Shown here piece by piece: positions 1-8,250 of a DNA stretch of 64,000 nt (position 1 is the first letter of the stretch; the number at the start of each line of letters is the position of its first letter). A program made the translations under genes and the position numbers. The stretch covers positions 16,733 to 80,732 of the forward strand of contig NZ_PPXQ01000020.1 in assembly GCF_004798585.1 (NCBI RefSeq), in the 5' to 3' direction. The notes under the pieces were generated by a model that did not search any database, was not told the origin of the DNA, and was given only the letters and a program-made list of their open reading frames with translations. The stretch comes from Massilia sp. Mn16-1_5. Its GTDB lineage: Bacteria; Pseudomonadota; Gammaproteobacteria; Burkholderiales; Burkholderiaceae_D.

Positions 1-1020
1 GTCGGGCGCCGTCAGGCCGTGGGCGCCGCGGCCCATGAACAGGAATTCGGAGCGGAACAGGCCGATGCCGGTCGCGCCGGCGTCGAGCGCATGCGGGCAG
101 TCGTCGGGCAGCTCGATGTTCGCCATCAGCTTGATCGCGGTGCCGTCTTTCGTCACGGCGGGCGTTTTCTTGAGCTTGAGCAGGCGCTTTCTCGCCTTGG
201 TCAGCGCCGCCTGGCGCGCGCGGTACTGTTCCAGCACCAGCGGGCTCGGATTGCAGATCACGACGCCGGCGTCGCCGTCGACGATGACCCAGTCGTCCTG
301 TTCGATCAGGCGCGAGGCCTGGCTCATGCCCACTGCCGCCGGGATGTCGAGCGAACGGGCGACGATCGCCGTGTGCGAGTTCTGGCCGCCGACATCGGTG
401 ACGAAGCCGATGAAGGAGCGCGATTCGCCGGCGCGGTCGCGGAAGGCCAGCATGTCGGCCGGCGAGATGTCGTGGGCGACCACCACCATCTGCGGCTGGT
501 AGCCCTCGTCGCTGGCCAGCACCGGCGGCACGCTCAGGGCGGTCCCCATCAGGACTTTCAAAACGCGCTCGGCGACCTGCTGGATGTCGTGCTTGCGCTC
601 GCGCAGGTAGGGATCTTCGATCTCGTCGAACTGGGCCGAGAGCTCGTCGATCTGGGTCACCAGCGCCCATTCGGCGTTGTAGTGGCGCGTGCGGATGATG
701 TCGAGCGGCGCTTCCGAAATCATCGGGTCGGACAGGATCAGCGCATGGACGTCGATGAAGGCGCCCAGTTCGGTCGGCGCATCCTTCGGCAGGTCGGTCC
801 ACAGTTCCTGCAGGTTGCGGTGCACTTCGGCGATCGCGTCCTGCAGGCGTTTCACTTCGGCTTCGACCTGCTCTTCCGGGACCAGGTAGTGCTTGACGTC
901 GAGCGCGGCCGGCGTGAGCAGGTGCGCGCGCCCGATCGCAATTCCGCGCGAGACGGGGATGCCGTGGAGCGTGAACGACGCCATCGAGGGTCCCGAACGG
1001 TAGCGGCCCGATTCCGGCAT
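1..1020 (-). CDS. ptsI: PTS enzyme I (phosphoenolpyruvate-protein phosphotransferase), N-terminal part
   Basis: Cytoplasmic enzyme that takes phosphate from phosphoenolpyruvate and passes it to HPr. About 340 N-terminal codons are present; the C-terminal PEP-binding barrel lies beyond the window start. The phosphohistidine motif GGQNSHTAIVARS is visible, with its His codon at 373-375. The start at 1020 shares the final A of the ptsH stop (TAATG), so translation is probably coupled, and a GAAGGCGAG stretch precedes it. An internal ATG at 984 gives MASFTLHGIPVSRG, a start more typical of the family, so the true N-terminus is uncertain. No sugar permease (EIIB/C/D) is nearby, which fits the regulatory PTS common in betaproteobacteria. 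Confidence 0.93.
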   Translation of the reverse strand, partial: MPESGRYRSGPSMASFTLHGIPVSRGIAIGRAHLLTPAALDVKHYLVPEEQVEAEVKRLQDAIAEVHRNLQELWTDLPKDAPTELGAFIDVHALILSDPMISEAPLDIIRTRHYNAEWALVTQIDELSAQFDEIEDPYLRERKHDIQQVAERVLKVLMGTALSVPPVLASDEGYQPQMVVVAHDISPADMLAFRDRAGESRSFIGFVTDVGGQNSHTAIVARSLDIPAAVGMSQASRLIEQDDWVIVDGDAGVVICNPSPLVLEQYRARQAALTKARKRLLKLKKTPAVTKDGTAIKLMANIELPDDCPHALDAGATGIGLFRSEFLFMGRGAHGLTAPD

Positions 1021-1289
1021 TACTCGCCTTCGCCGAACTTGTCGTTGACGAGGGCGGCCAGTGCCGTGATCGCGTCCTGTTCGTCGGCGCCGTCGGCCTC
1101 CAGGGTGACTTTCGCGCCCTTGCCGGCGGCCAGCATCATCACGCCCATGATCGACTTGGCGTTGATGCGGCGGCCATTGCGGGTGAGCCAGACTTCGCTT
1201 TTGTACTTCGCGGCCAGCTGGGTGAATTTGGCGGATGCGCGGGCATGCAAGCCCAGTTTGTTGATAATTTCAAGTTCTTGTTGAATCAT
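1020..1289 (-). CDS. ptsH: Phosphocarrier protein HPr
   Basis: Small cytoplasmic phosphocarrier of 89 residues, the usual length. His15, the site phosphorylated by enzyme I, sits in KLGLHARAS. Ser46, the HPr-kinase site, sits in NAKSIMGVMML. It lies directly upstream of ptsI with overlapping stop and start, and downstream of the EIIA-Man gene across a 150-bp gap that holds a long imperfect palindrome. The three PTS genes and gshB all read leftward and may form one transcript. Identity is secure; the operon is inferred from spacing. Confidence 0.96.
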   Translation of the reverse strand: MIQQELEIINKLGLHARASAKFTQLAAKYKSEVWLTRNGRRINAKSIMGVMMLAAGKGAKVTLEADGADEQDAITALAALVNDKFGEGE

Positions 1290-1343
1290 GTTTTCGTTTT
1301 CTTTTCAATCGTCAGAACTGCATCCTGGGTACTTCTAAACCTG

Positions 1344-1442
1344 GAGCGCTTGAAAAAGCCTCAGGGCAAGGCGCATCGTCGAAGACAGTACGCTAGTACG
1401 GCGAGACGATGCAACGCCGCCATGAGGCTTTTTCATGCGCTC
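1344..1442. repeat. Dispersed ~97-bp palindromic repeat, backbone copy
   Basis: Imperfect inverted repeat between the EIIA-Man stop and ptsH. The outer arms (1344-1363 and 1423-1442) match at about 19 of 20 positions, and an inner stem surrounds GTACGCTAGTAC. A copy in the opposite orientation lies inside the transposon at 38438-38534 and shares the core TCAGGGCAAGGCGCA plus a GGCGAG..CG.TGCAACGC segment. It could fold in the transcript and act as a partial terminator or processing site; that role is inference. Confidence 0.75.
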
Positions 1443-1844
1443 CTAACCGACGCGGATACGGTTATCCACGCGTACCGCGCCGTTTTGCGCGCCGGCCAGC
1501 GCCATCTCCACCACCACGTCGAGCGTGTCTCTGCGGTAGGTGATCGCGCGCAGCAGCATCGGCAGGCTGATGCCGGCGATGACTTCCACGCGGCCATCGA
1601 TCGCCAGCGAATTGCAGCAATTGGACGGCGTGCCACCTTTGATGTCGGTGATCACGAGCACGCCGTCGCCCTCGTCCAGGCGTGCGATCGCCTCGCGCGC
1701 CCGTGCGTTGACGGCGTGCGTGTCCTCGTCGGCGGCAACGTCGATCGCCTCGAAACGCTCGGTTGGGCCACGGAACACGTGGGCCACCGCCGCGATGAAT
1801 GCCTGGCCCAGCGGTGCGTGGGTCAGGAGCAAAATACCTACCAT
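1443..1844 (-). CDS. PTS EIIA component, mannose/fructose family (regulatory)
   Basis: 133-residue protein of the EIIA-Man fold. The N-terminus MVGILLLTHAPLG carries His9, the expected phosphorylation site. The start at 1844 is chosen because AGGAAA lies just upstream and the ATG is one base past the gshB stop (TGACATG); the longer frame upstream is inside gshB. There is no partner EIIB, EIIC or EIID here, so this protein is probably a phosphorylation-dependent regulator and not part of a sugar importer. The link with glutathione synthesis genes is recurrent in betaproteobacteria as I know them. The regulatory target cannot be read from the sequence. Confidence 0.88.
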   Translation of the reverse strand: MVGILLLTHAPLGQAFIAAVAHVFRGPTERFEAIDVAADEDTHAVNARAREAIARLDEGDGVLVITDIKGGTPSNCCNSLAIDGRVEVIAGISLPMLLRAITYRRDTLDVVVEMALAGAQNGAVRVDNRIRVG

Positions 1845-1845
1845 G

Positions 1846-2790
1846 TCATTTTCCTGTTGCAGCCTCGACGGCGTCGATGAACATCGCCGCCACGTCGAAA
1901 CCGGTCTGGTCGGTGATCTCCTGGAAGCAGGTCGGGCTGGTGACATTCACCTCGGTCAGGAAATCGCCGATCACGTCTAATCCTACCAGCAACAGCCCAC
2001 GCTCGGCCAGCATCGGCCCGAGGGTCTCGGCGATCTCACGGTCGCGCTCGGTGATCGGCTGGGCGACGCCGATGCCGCCAGCTGCCAGGTTGCCGCGCAC
2101 TTCGGTCCCTTGCGGGATGCGCGCCAGCGCGAAGGGGACTGGTTTACCGCCGATCACGAGAATGCGCTTGTCGCCCTTGACGATATCAGGAATATATTTT
2201 TGCACCATAATGGTGCGCTTTCCATTGTCGCTCAGGGTTTCGATGATGGCGCCCAGGTTCATGGCGTCATGCTTCACGCGGAAGATGCCGGTGCCGCCCA
2301 TGCCGTCGAGCGGCTTGAAGATCACGTCGCCATGCTGGGCGTGGAAGGCGCGCAGGCGCTTTTCCGAAGACGTGACCAGGGTCGGCGAAGTAAATTGGCT
2401 GAACTGGCCGATGGCCAGTTTCTCGTTGTGGTCGCGGATCGCCGAAGGCTTGTTGAACACGCGCGCGCCCTGCTTTTCCGCCAGTTCCAGCAGATAAGTC
2501 CCATAGACATATTCCATGTCGAAGGGCGGATCCTTGCGCTCGATGATGGCATCGAAACTCGACAGGCGCAGGTCATGCGCCTCATCCGCGCGATACCACT
2601 CGTCCTGCTCTCCGGTCAGGTGGATGCGCCGCACTTCAGCCGAAACGACACCCTGCTCGAGCGCCATGTCGCGCTGCTCGAAGGCATAGATCTCGTGGCC
2701 GCGCCGCGCCGCCTCGCGCATCATCGCAAAGGTCGAGTCCTTGTAGATTTTGAAACCCGATAAGGGATCGGCGAGGAAGGCGATTTTCAT
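1846..2790 (-). CDS. gshB: Glutathione synthetase
   Basis: ATP-grasp enzyme that joins glycine to gamma-glutamylcysteine, the second step of glutathione synthesis. The start at 2790 gives MKIAFLADPLSGFKIYKDST, the standard N-terminus, and 314 residues, the usual length. ATP-grasp landmarks include KPLDGMGGTGIF and the C-terminal LDVIGDFLTEVNVTSPT, with NVTSP closing the active site. A longer open frame continues upstream but reads low-complexity arginine/proline sequence and is not credible. gshA lies upstream on the same strand beyond a methyltransferase encoded on the other strand. Confidence 0.96.
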   Translation of the reverse strand: MKIAFLADPLSGFKIYKDSTFAMMREAARRGHEIYAFEQRDMALEQGVVSAEVRRIHLTGEQDEWYRADEAHDLRLSSFDAIIERKDPPFDMEYVYGTYLLELAEKQGARVFNKPSAIRDHNEKLAIGQFSQFTSPTLVTSSEKRLRAFHAQHGDVIFKPLDGMGGTGIFRVKHDAMNLGAIIETLSDNGKRTIMVQKYIPDIVKGDKRILVIGGKPVPFALARIPQGTEVRGNLAAGGIGVAQPITERDREIAETLGPMLAERGLLLVGLDVIGDFLTEVNVTSPTCFQEITDQTGFDVAAMFIDAVEAATGK

Positions 2791-2969
2791 GGAGGGTCCT
2801 GTCTGGATAATGCCCACGATTTTATCCGGAATCCCGAAGTCGCGCGGCCGGGGGGCCAGTCTGGATGATTCCCTTCGGCACATAGTGCCAATGAGCAAAT
2901 TGACGAAGATCGAAAGCACGCCTGAGCGCGCGCAAACCCGCATGCGATTGCCTGGGCGAGGATGGCTGC

Positions 2970-3683
2970 ATGGATGCCCAACTCGACCACCAACGGGAAC
3001 AGGATCGCCTGGCGGGCGTGTACCGCGGCTGGCATGGCGGCGCCGCGCTGGCACGCTACGCCTGGCACCGGCCCGACGTCGTCATGCAGCACGCGATGCG
3101 CATGCGGGTCGTGGCGCGCATGCTGGCCGCCACCGTCGGCACCGACCTCGGCAAGGTGCGCGCCGTCGATGTCGGCTGTGGCAGCGGCGGCTTCCTGCGC
3201 CAGCTAATCGACTGGGGCGCGACGCCCGCTCACCTGCTGGGCACCGAACTGCAGCAGGACCGGCTCGACCTGGCCCGGCCGCGCACGGCGCCGGAAGTGC
3301 GCTGGCATTGCGGCCCGCTGGCGGCCCTGCCCGCCGCCAGCGCCGACCTCGTCAGCGCGAATACCGTCATTTCCTCGGTGCTGGATCCGGAATTGCGCCA
3401 GCGCCTGGCCGCGGACATGTGGCGCGTCCTGAAACCGGGCGGCTGGTGCCTGGTGTTCGACTTCCGCTACAACAACCCGCGCAATCCGCACGTGCGCAAA
3501 GTCACGCGTGCCGAGCTCGACACTTATTGGCCGGGTCATCGCCAGCAATACGAGACCTTGTTGCTCGCGCCGCCCATCGGCCGTCCGCTGGCCGCCATGC
3601 CGGCGCTCGTGACGGAGGCAGTGGCGGCGCTGGTGCCGCCGCTGCGTTCGCATTTCATTTACATGGCGCAAAAGGAGCGGTAG
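2970..3683 (+). CDS. Class I SAM-dependent methyltransferase
   Basis: 237-residue protein with the Rossmann-type SAM-binding fold. Motif I is AVDVGCGSGGFLRQL near residue 72, an acidic motif II follows (LGTELQQDRLDLA), and the post-I region contains WRVLKPGGWCLVFDFRYNNPRNPHV, typical of type-11 methyltransferases. The substrate cannot be deduced. It is the only plus-strand gene between gshB and gshA. Its stop codon lies in the left arm of a 29-bp palindrome that probably terminates both this gene and gshA. The start at 2970 (MDAQLDHQREQDRLAG) is the plausible one; upstream ATGs give unlike sequence. Confidence 0.8.
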   Translation: MDAQLDHQREQDRLAGVYRGWHGGAALARYAWHRPDVVMQHAMRMRVVARMLAATVGTDLGKVRAVDVGCGSGGFLRQLIDWGATPAHLLGTELQQDRLDLARPRTAPEVRWHCGPLAALPAASADLVSANTVISSVLDPELRQRLAADMWRVLKPGGWCLVFDFRYNNPRNPHVRKVTRAELDTYWPGHRQQYETLLLAPPIGRPLAAMPALVTEAVAALVPPLRSHFIYMAQKER

Positions 3684-3760
3684 GGTGGGCGCCCTGTGCC
3701 CACCAAAATGATGAATTAACGCGGCGCATGGTTTTGGTGGGCACAGGGCGCCCACCCTAC
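3680..3760. terminator. Perfect 29-bp inverted repeat, probable bidirectional terminator
   Basis: Arms 3680-3708 and 3732-3760 are perfectly complementary with a 22-nt loop. The element sits exactly between the convergent ends of the methyltransferase and gshA, and each inner arm end carries four A or T. A role as bidirectional terminator follows from position and symmetry. Confidence 0.75.
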
Positions 3761-3763
3761 GCC

Positions 3764-5065
3764 TTAATACACTTCCGGATTTGGATCCGTGCGTTCCATC
3801 TCGAGCGAGGCCGCTAGCAAGCCCAGGCGCGCCACCACGCCATATACGTAGAACCGGTTCGGCGCCGCCGTCCCCGGCTTCGCCTTCAAATCCGGCACCG
3901 CATGCTGCTGCGCGAATGCCAGCGGCACGTACTGCGAACCCGGCGCGTTCAGGTTCTGGTCGATGCCCTTCTCGGCGTGCACGCGGTAGAAGCCGCCGAC
4001 CACGTAGCGGTCGATCATGTAGACGACCGGCTCGGCCACGGCGTCGTCGATCTTTTCGAAAGTCGGCACGCCTTCCTGCACGATCAGGTCGGTCACGGCG
4101 ACGCCGTCCTTGATCACCGACATGCGCGCGCGCTGCTTGAGCGAGAGGTCGCGTACTTCGCTCGCATCCTTGATGGTGATGACGCCCATGCCGTAGGTGC
4201 CGGCGTCGGGTTTGACGATCACGAAGGGTTTCTGCTCCTTCATGCCGTATTCCTTGTATTTCTTCTTGACCTTCGACAGCAGAGAGGACACGGCATCGGC
4301 CAGTGCCTCGGTGCCCTGGTCGTGCTCGAGGTCGACCTCGCCCACCTTCGCGTGCAGCGGATTGACCAGCCACGGGTCGATGTCGATCAGCTTGCCGAAT
4401 TTCTTGGCGACTTCGTCGAACGCCTTCAGGTGGTTGCTCTTGCGGCGCAGCGCCCAGCCGGCGTGCACCGGCGGCAGCAGCGACTGCTCGTGGATGTTTT
4501 CCAGGATAGTTGGGATGCCGCTGGATAAATCGTTGTTCAGCAGGATCGTGCACGGATCGAAATCGGCCAGGCCGAGGCGGCGTCCGTTGGGCGAACGCAC
4601 CAGCGGCTCCACCACCAGCATGTTCCCGTCCGGCAGCGCCAGCGGGGTCGGCTGGGTGACGTCCGGCGAGAGCGAACCGAGGCGCACGTGCAGGCCGGTC
4701 TGGCGGAAAATCTGCATCAATCTCGCCACGTTCTGCAGGTAGTGCGGGTTGCGTGTGTGGGTTTCCGGAATCAGGAGCAGGTTGCGCGCGTCCGGACAAT
4801 ACTTGTCGATCGCCGCCATCGCCGCCTGCACGGTCAGCGGCAGCATCTCGGTGGCAAGGTTATTAAAACCGCCCGGGAACAGATTGGTGTCGACCGGCGC
4901 CAGTTTATAACCGGCATTGCGCAGGTCGACCGAGCAATAGAACGGCGGCGTGTGCTCCTGCCACTCGAGGCGGAACCAACGCTCGATCGCCGGCGTGGCG
5001 TCGAGGATCTTTTTCTCTAAGTCGAGCAGCGGGCCGGTGAGGGCGGTGGCGAGGTGCGGAACCAT
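3764..5065 (-). CDS. gshA: Glutamate-cysteine ligase (proteobacterial GshA type)
   Basis: Catalyses the first, ATP-dependent step of glutathione synthesis. The start at 5065 gives MVPHLATALTGPLLDLEKKIL and 433 residues, matching the beta/alphaproteobacterial GshA family (TIGR02049 type), which is unrelated in length to E. coli GshA. Conserved-looking stretches are FYCSVDLRNAGYKLAPVDTN, FPGGFNNL and FVIVKPDAGTYGMGV, the last an ATP-grasp-like loop. An upstream in-frame ATG would add residues encoded next to the amt terminator and is less likely. gshB follows downstream on the same strand. Confidence 0.93.
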   Translation of the reverse strand: MVPHLATALTGPLLDLEKKILDATPAIERWFRLEWQEHTPPFYCSVDLRNAGYKLAPVDTNLFPGGFNNLATEMLPLTVQAAMAAIDKYCPDARNLLLIPETHTRNPHYLQNVARLMQIFRQTGLHVRLGSLSPDVTQPTPLALPDGNMLVVEPLVRSPNGRRLGLADFDPCTILLNNDLSSGIPTILENIHEQSLLPPVHAGWALRRKSNHLKAFDEVAKKFGKLIDIDPWLVNPLHAKVGEVDLEHDQGTEALADAVSSLLSKVKKKYKEYGMKEQKPFVIVKPDAGTYGMGVITIKDASEVRDLSLKQRARMSVIKDGVAVTDLIVQEGVPTFEKIDDAVAEPVVYMIDRYVVGGFYRVHAEKGIDQNLNAPGSQYVPLAFAQQHAVPDLKAKPGTAAPNRFYVYGVVARLGLLAASLEMERTDPNPEVY

Positions 5066-5154
5066 GAAAGTGGGCGTCCTTATTGGCTTCTTGGCAATGA
5101 ATGCCCTTATTTGGGGCAAGTTTCCCCATTTTAAAGGCTTCTGCTGCACCGCAC

Positions 5155-5185
5155 GAAAAAAGGGCGCCCCGCGGGGCGCCCTTTT
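5155..5185. terminator. Rho-independent terminator after amt
   Basis: GC-rich hairpin at 5162-5181 (GGGCGCCC stem) flanked by an A-run on one side and TTTT on the other, 28 bp beyond the amt stop. On the minus strand the stem is followed by a long T-run, so it terminates the omp-glnK-amt transcript before gshA. Confidence 0.88.
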
Positions 5186-5212
5186 GCACTTTATGCTAAC
5201 TGGGTCGCGGTT

Positions 5213-6613
5213 TTACGAATGGTACGCCGATTCGCCGTGGCTGGTAATATCCAGGCCCTCCCGTTCCTGCTCTTCCGGCACACGCAGGCCGATCACGATG
5301 TCGACGATTTTAAAGGCGACGAAAGCGATCACAGCCGACCAGATGATGGTCACGCCCACCGCCTGGGCCTGCACCCAGACCTGGTGACCGATCGAATAAT
5401 CCGGCGAAGCCTTGTTGGTGACGTAGTCCCAGACGCCCTGCCCGCCCAGCTGCGGCGAGGCGAACACACCGGTCAGCAGTGCGCCGACGATACCGCCGAC
5501 ACCGTGCACGCCGAAGACGTCGAGCGAATCGTCCACGCGCAGCATGCGCTTCAGGCCGTTCACACCCCACAGGCAGACGAAACCGCCGACGATACCGATC
5601 ACCAGCGCACCCATCGGGCCGACGAAACCGCAGGCCGGGGTGATCGCCACCAGGCCGGAGACGGCGCCCGATGCGGCGCCCAGCATCGAGGGCTTGCCCT
5701 TGGTCAGCCATTCGCCCATGGTCCAGGCGACGGTCGCGGCGGCGGTCGCCAGCAGGGTGTTGATGAAGGCCAGCGCGGCAACGTCGCCCGCTTCCAGCGC
5801 AGAACCGGCATTGAAGCCGAACCAGCCCACCCACAGCAGCGAGGCGCCGATCATGGTCATGGTCATCGAGTGCGGGGCCATCGATTCGCGGCCGTAGCCG
5901 ACGCGCTTGCCGATCACGTAGGCACCGACCAGGCCGGCGACTGCCGCGTTGATGTGCACCACGGTGCCGCCCGCGAAGTCGAGCGCGCCCTTCTGCCACA
6001 GCCAGCCGGCGGCGTCGGTGACGGCGGCGAGCGTGGTGGCGTCGGTGATCGCATCAGGACCGGCCCAGAACCAGACCATGTGCGCGACCGGCAGGTAGCC
6101 GAAGGTAAACCACAGCACGATGAACAGCATCACCGCCGAGAAGCGCGCGCGCTCGGCGAAGGCGCCGACGATCAGGCCGCAGGTGATGGCGGCAAAGGTG
6201 CCCTGGAAGGCGACGAAGATGAATTCGGGAATCATCGTCTCCTTGCTGAAGGTGCCGGCCATGCTGAACACGCCGGCAACTGGATCGTAGATGCCGTTCA
6301 GGAAGGCGCGATCGAAGCCGCCGATGAAGGGGCTGCCGCCGGTAAAGGCGAGCGAGTAGCCGTACAGGCACCACAGCACGATGATCAGCGAGAAGATCAT
6401 GAAGATCTGCAGCAGCACCGACAGCATGTTCTTGGCGCGCACCAGGCCGCCGTAGAACAGGGCCAGGCCCGGGATCGACATCATGATCACCAGCAGGGTG
6501 GCGGTGAACATCCAGGCGGTGTCGCCCTTGTTGATGCTCGGTGCGGCCCACGCCGGCAACGCAACACCCAACGCCAATGCGGCGCCCAGGACTTTATTCG
6601 TTATTGCTTTCAT
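5213..6613 (-). CDS. amt: Ammonium transporter Amt
   Basis: Polytopic inner-membrane ammonium channel of 466 residues. The start at 6613 (MKAITNKVLGAALALGVALPAWA) gives a cleavable signal peptide as in many proteobacterial Amt proteins, followed by NKGDTAWMFTATLLVIMMSIPG. Family landmarks include FYGGLVR, DFAGGTVVHINA with its twin-His-type histidine, and VFGVHGVGGIVGALLTG with the second. It is the last gene of an omp-glnK-amt operon; glnK is 10 bp upstream and its PII product is expected to gate Amt. Expression is probably nitrogen-controlled from the sigma-54 promoter at 7782-7797. Confidence 0.96.
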   Translation of the reverse strand: MKAITNKVLGAALALGVALPAWAAPSINKGDTAWMFTATLLVIMMSIPGLALFYGGLVRAKNMLSVLLQIFMIFSLIIVLWCLYGYSLAFTGGSPFIGGFDRAFLNGIYDPVAGVFSMAGTFSKETMIPEFIFVAFQGTFAAITCGLIVGAFAERARFSAVMLFIVLWFTFGYLPVAHMVWFWAGPDAITDATTLAAVTDAAGWLWQKGALDFAGGTVVHINAAVAGLVGAYVIGKRVGYGRESMAPHSMTMTMIGASLLWVGWFGFNAGSALEAGDVAALAFINTLLATAAATVAWTMGEWLTKGKPSMLGAASGAVSGLVAITPACGFVGPMGALVIGIVGGFVCLWGVNGLKRMLRVDDSLDVFGVHGVGGIVGALLTGVFASPQLGGQGVWDYVTNKASPDYSIGHQVWVQAQAVGVTIIWSAVIAFVAFKIVDIVIGLRVPEEQEREGLDITSHGESAYHS

Positions 6614-6623
6614 TGGGATCCCC

Positions 6624-6962
6624 TTACAGTGCTTCGTTGCCGGTCTCGCCGGTACGGATACGGATGACCTGATTGAGGTCGGATACGAAAATCTTGCCGT
6701 CGCCGATCTTGCCGGTGCGTGCCGCGCCCTGGATGGCGTCGATGACTTGGTCGACGATGGCGTCGTCCACGGCCGCTTCGATCTTGATCTTGGGAAGGAA
6801 GTCGACCACGTACTCGGCTCCACGGTAGAGCTCGGTGTGTCCTTTCTGGCGGCCGAAGCCTTTGACTTCGGTCACCGTCATGCCCTGCACGTTAATCTCG
6901 GACAGCGCCTCGCGCACCTCGTCGAGCTTGAAGGGTTTGATGATGGCGGTAATCAGTTTCAT
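6624..6962 (-). CDS. glnK: Nitrogen regulatory PII protein GlnK
   Basis: 112-residue trimeric PII signal protein that senses 2-oxoglutarate, ATP/ADP and, through uridylylation, glutamine. Tyr51, the uridylylation site in the T-loop, lies in GHTELYRGAEY. The C-terminal signature GKIGDGKIFV is present. The start at 6962 gives MKLITAIIKPFKLDEVREAL, the standard N-terminus. It is placed between the outer membrane protein gene (13 bp upstream) and amt (10 bp downstream), which is the classic glnK-amt pairing and supports a role in closing the ammonium channel. Confidence 0.97.
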   Translation of the reverse strand: MKLITAIIKPFKLDEVREALSEINVQGMTVTEVKGFGRQKGHTELYRGAEYVVDFLPKIKIEAAVDDAIVDQVIDAIQGAARTGKIGDGKIFVSDLNQVIRIRTGETGNEAL

Positions 6963-6975
6963 CGCATTGCCTCTT

Positions 6976-7710
6976 TCAGAAAGTTTTTGATACGGACACA
7001 ACGGCCGCCGACTTGCCCAGGTTGCGTCCTTGCGGGCTGAGGTAGGCTTCGGTATTGGCCTTGATCCAGGCCAGGGAGACGCTGGCAAAGCCCAGGTCCT
7101 TGGTCAGGCCGACCTTGTAGTCGGTGTACGAGAGACCACCGTTGTTCTTCACGCGCTGGCGGCCTACGTGCAGGTTCAGCACCAGGCCTTCGACGGCGGT
7201 GACGGGCACGTTGGCGCCGAGGTCCAGGTAGCCGCTCTGCTTGCTGTCCGGCGTGCCGAACAGGTTGGAAGTCGAGTGCGAGTACTTCAGGTAGGCGGGA
7301 CCGAAGCCGACCTGGCCGTAGAGCTCGAAGGTGTTCGCGTTCGGATTCAGGTCGTTCGACGGATACCAGTAGTACAGGCCGCCGACGTCATAGCTGATCG
7401 CGTCCGTGATCTGGCCGCGCTTGCCGGCGTACAAGTCGACCTCGACATCGCCGTCGCCGCCCAGGTCCTTGGTCCACTTGATGGTCGACAGCCAGGTCCC
7501 CACGTACAGACCGGTCGGCGTATGGGTGTAGTCGGCGCCGCCCTGCAGCGCGGGGTCGAAGCGGGTCTGCGACAGGCCGCGGTAGCGGTACTCGCTGGTC
7601 AGCGCCGCGTTATAGCTGACCTGGTGCTCGGGTGCCGGGGTTTCCTGCGCCTGCGCGCTGCCCATCATTGCCAACGCGAACGCTACACTGCTTGCCAACT
7701 TGTTCTTCAT
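6976..7710 (-). CDS. TIGR02001-family outer membrane protein upstream of glnK
   Basis: 244-residue protein with an N-terminal signal peptide (MKNKLASSVAFALAMMGSAQAQ) and beta-barrel style alternation. It begins SYNAALTSEYRYRGLSQTRF, characteristic of the TIGR02001 family, and ends in an aromatic residue (VSVSKTF), the usual outer-membrane assembly signal. Such genes often precede glnK-amt in betaproteobacteria, so a role in entry of nitrogen compounds is possible but unproven. It is the first gene of the operon, 62 nt or so downstream of the predicted transcription start. Confidence 0.85.
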   Translation of the reverse strand: MKNKLASSVAFALAMMGSAQAQETPAPEHQVSYNAALTSEYRYRGLSQTRFDPALQGGADYTHTPTGLYVGTWLSTIKWTKDLGGDGDVEVDLYAGKRGQITDAISYDVGGLYYWYPSNDLNPNANTFELYGQVGFGPAYLKYSHSTSNLFGTPDSKQSGYLDLGANVPVTAVEGLVLNLHVGRQRVKNNGGLSYTDYKVGLTKDLGFASVSLAWIKANTEAYLSPQGRNLGKSAAVVSVSKTF

Positions 7711-7781
7711 ACGATTCCCCTGTTTGGATGGACGGATAGTGGTGTCTCTGGTCGCCTGAGTTGCAGCTTTATTCATCCTGT

Positions 7782-7797
7782 AGCAGAATGCGTGCCA
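7782..7797 (-). promoter_or_regulatory. Sigma-54 (RpoN) promoter of omp-glnK-amt
   Basis: On the minus strand the sequence reads CTGGCACGCATTCTGCT, matching the TGGCACG-N4-TTGCW consensus with correct GG to GC spacing; only one base of the -12 element deviates. It lies about 70 bp upstream of the omp start codon. Confidence 0.85.
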
Positions 7798-7921
7798 GCT
7801 CACGGGGGCATCCCATGTGCTTGATTTCTCGCTCACACGCCCCACTTTCGGTGGTAATCACCACAAATTCGTGCGCGGCCGACACAAGACACGCCGCCAC
7901 GCACTAAAACGAGGTCGCCGC

Positions 7922-7936
7922 GCACCAACGTGGTGC
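7922..7936. promoter_or_regulatory. NtrC-binding palindrome
   Basis: GCACCAACGTGGTGC matches the NtrC enhancer consensus and resembles the known glnA enhancer sites. It is about 125 bp upstream of the sigma-54 promoter at 7782-7797, a usual enhancer distance. This supports nitrogen-limitation control of the operon. Confidence 0.82.
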
Positions 7937-7964
7937 GCCGTCTCGCTGACCAGGACAGATGGAC

Positions 7965-8213
7965 ATGAATAATTTCTTCAACGACTTGCAAGGCAAGATC
8001 AACCAGGCGATGGAAAGCTCGCCCGCCAAGGACATCGAGCGCAACGTCAAGGCGATGATGACCCAGGGCTTTTCCAAGCTCGACCTGGTGACCCGCGAGG
8101 AATTCGATATCCAGGCCCAGGTGCTGGCAAAGACGCGCGCGAAACTCGAAGCGCTCGAGCTGCGCGTGGCCGAGCTGGAAGCGCGGCTGACGGAGACGGC
8201 TCCGAAGGTGTAA
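7965..8213 (+). CDS. ubiK: BMFP-domain ubiquinone biosynthesis accessory factor UbiK
   Basis: 82-residue coiled-coil protein beginning MNNFFNDLQGKINQAMESSP, with the C-terminal LEALELRVAELEARL heptads of the membrane fusogenic protein (YqiC/UbiK) family. UbiK supports ubiquinone synthesis under oxygen with UbiJ. An ATG at 7959 is also in frame, but AGGA at 7952-7955 is only 3 nt from it and 9 nt from 7965, which favours the latter. It is divergent from the omp-glnK-amt operon, and its upstream region contains the NtrC palindrome. Confidence 0.88.
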   Translation: MNNFFNDLQGKINQAMESSPAKDIERNVKAMMTQGFSKLDLVTREEFDIQAQVLAKTRAKLEALELRVAELEARLTETAPKV

Positions 8214-8250
8214 TGTGCGCTGCCGGCGCTCACCCTTTTCAGGAAGCGCC

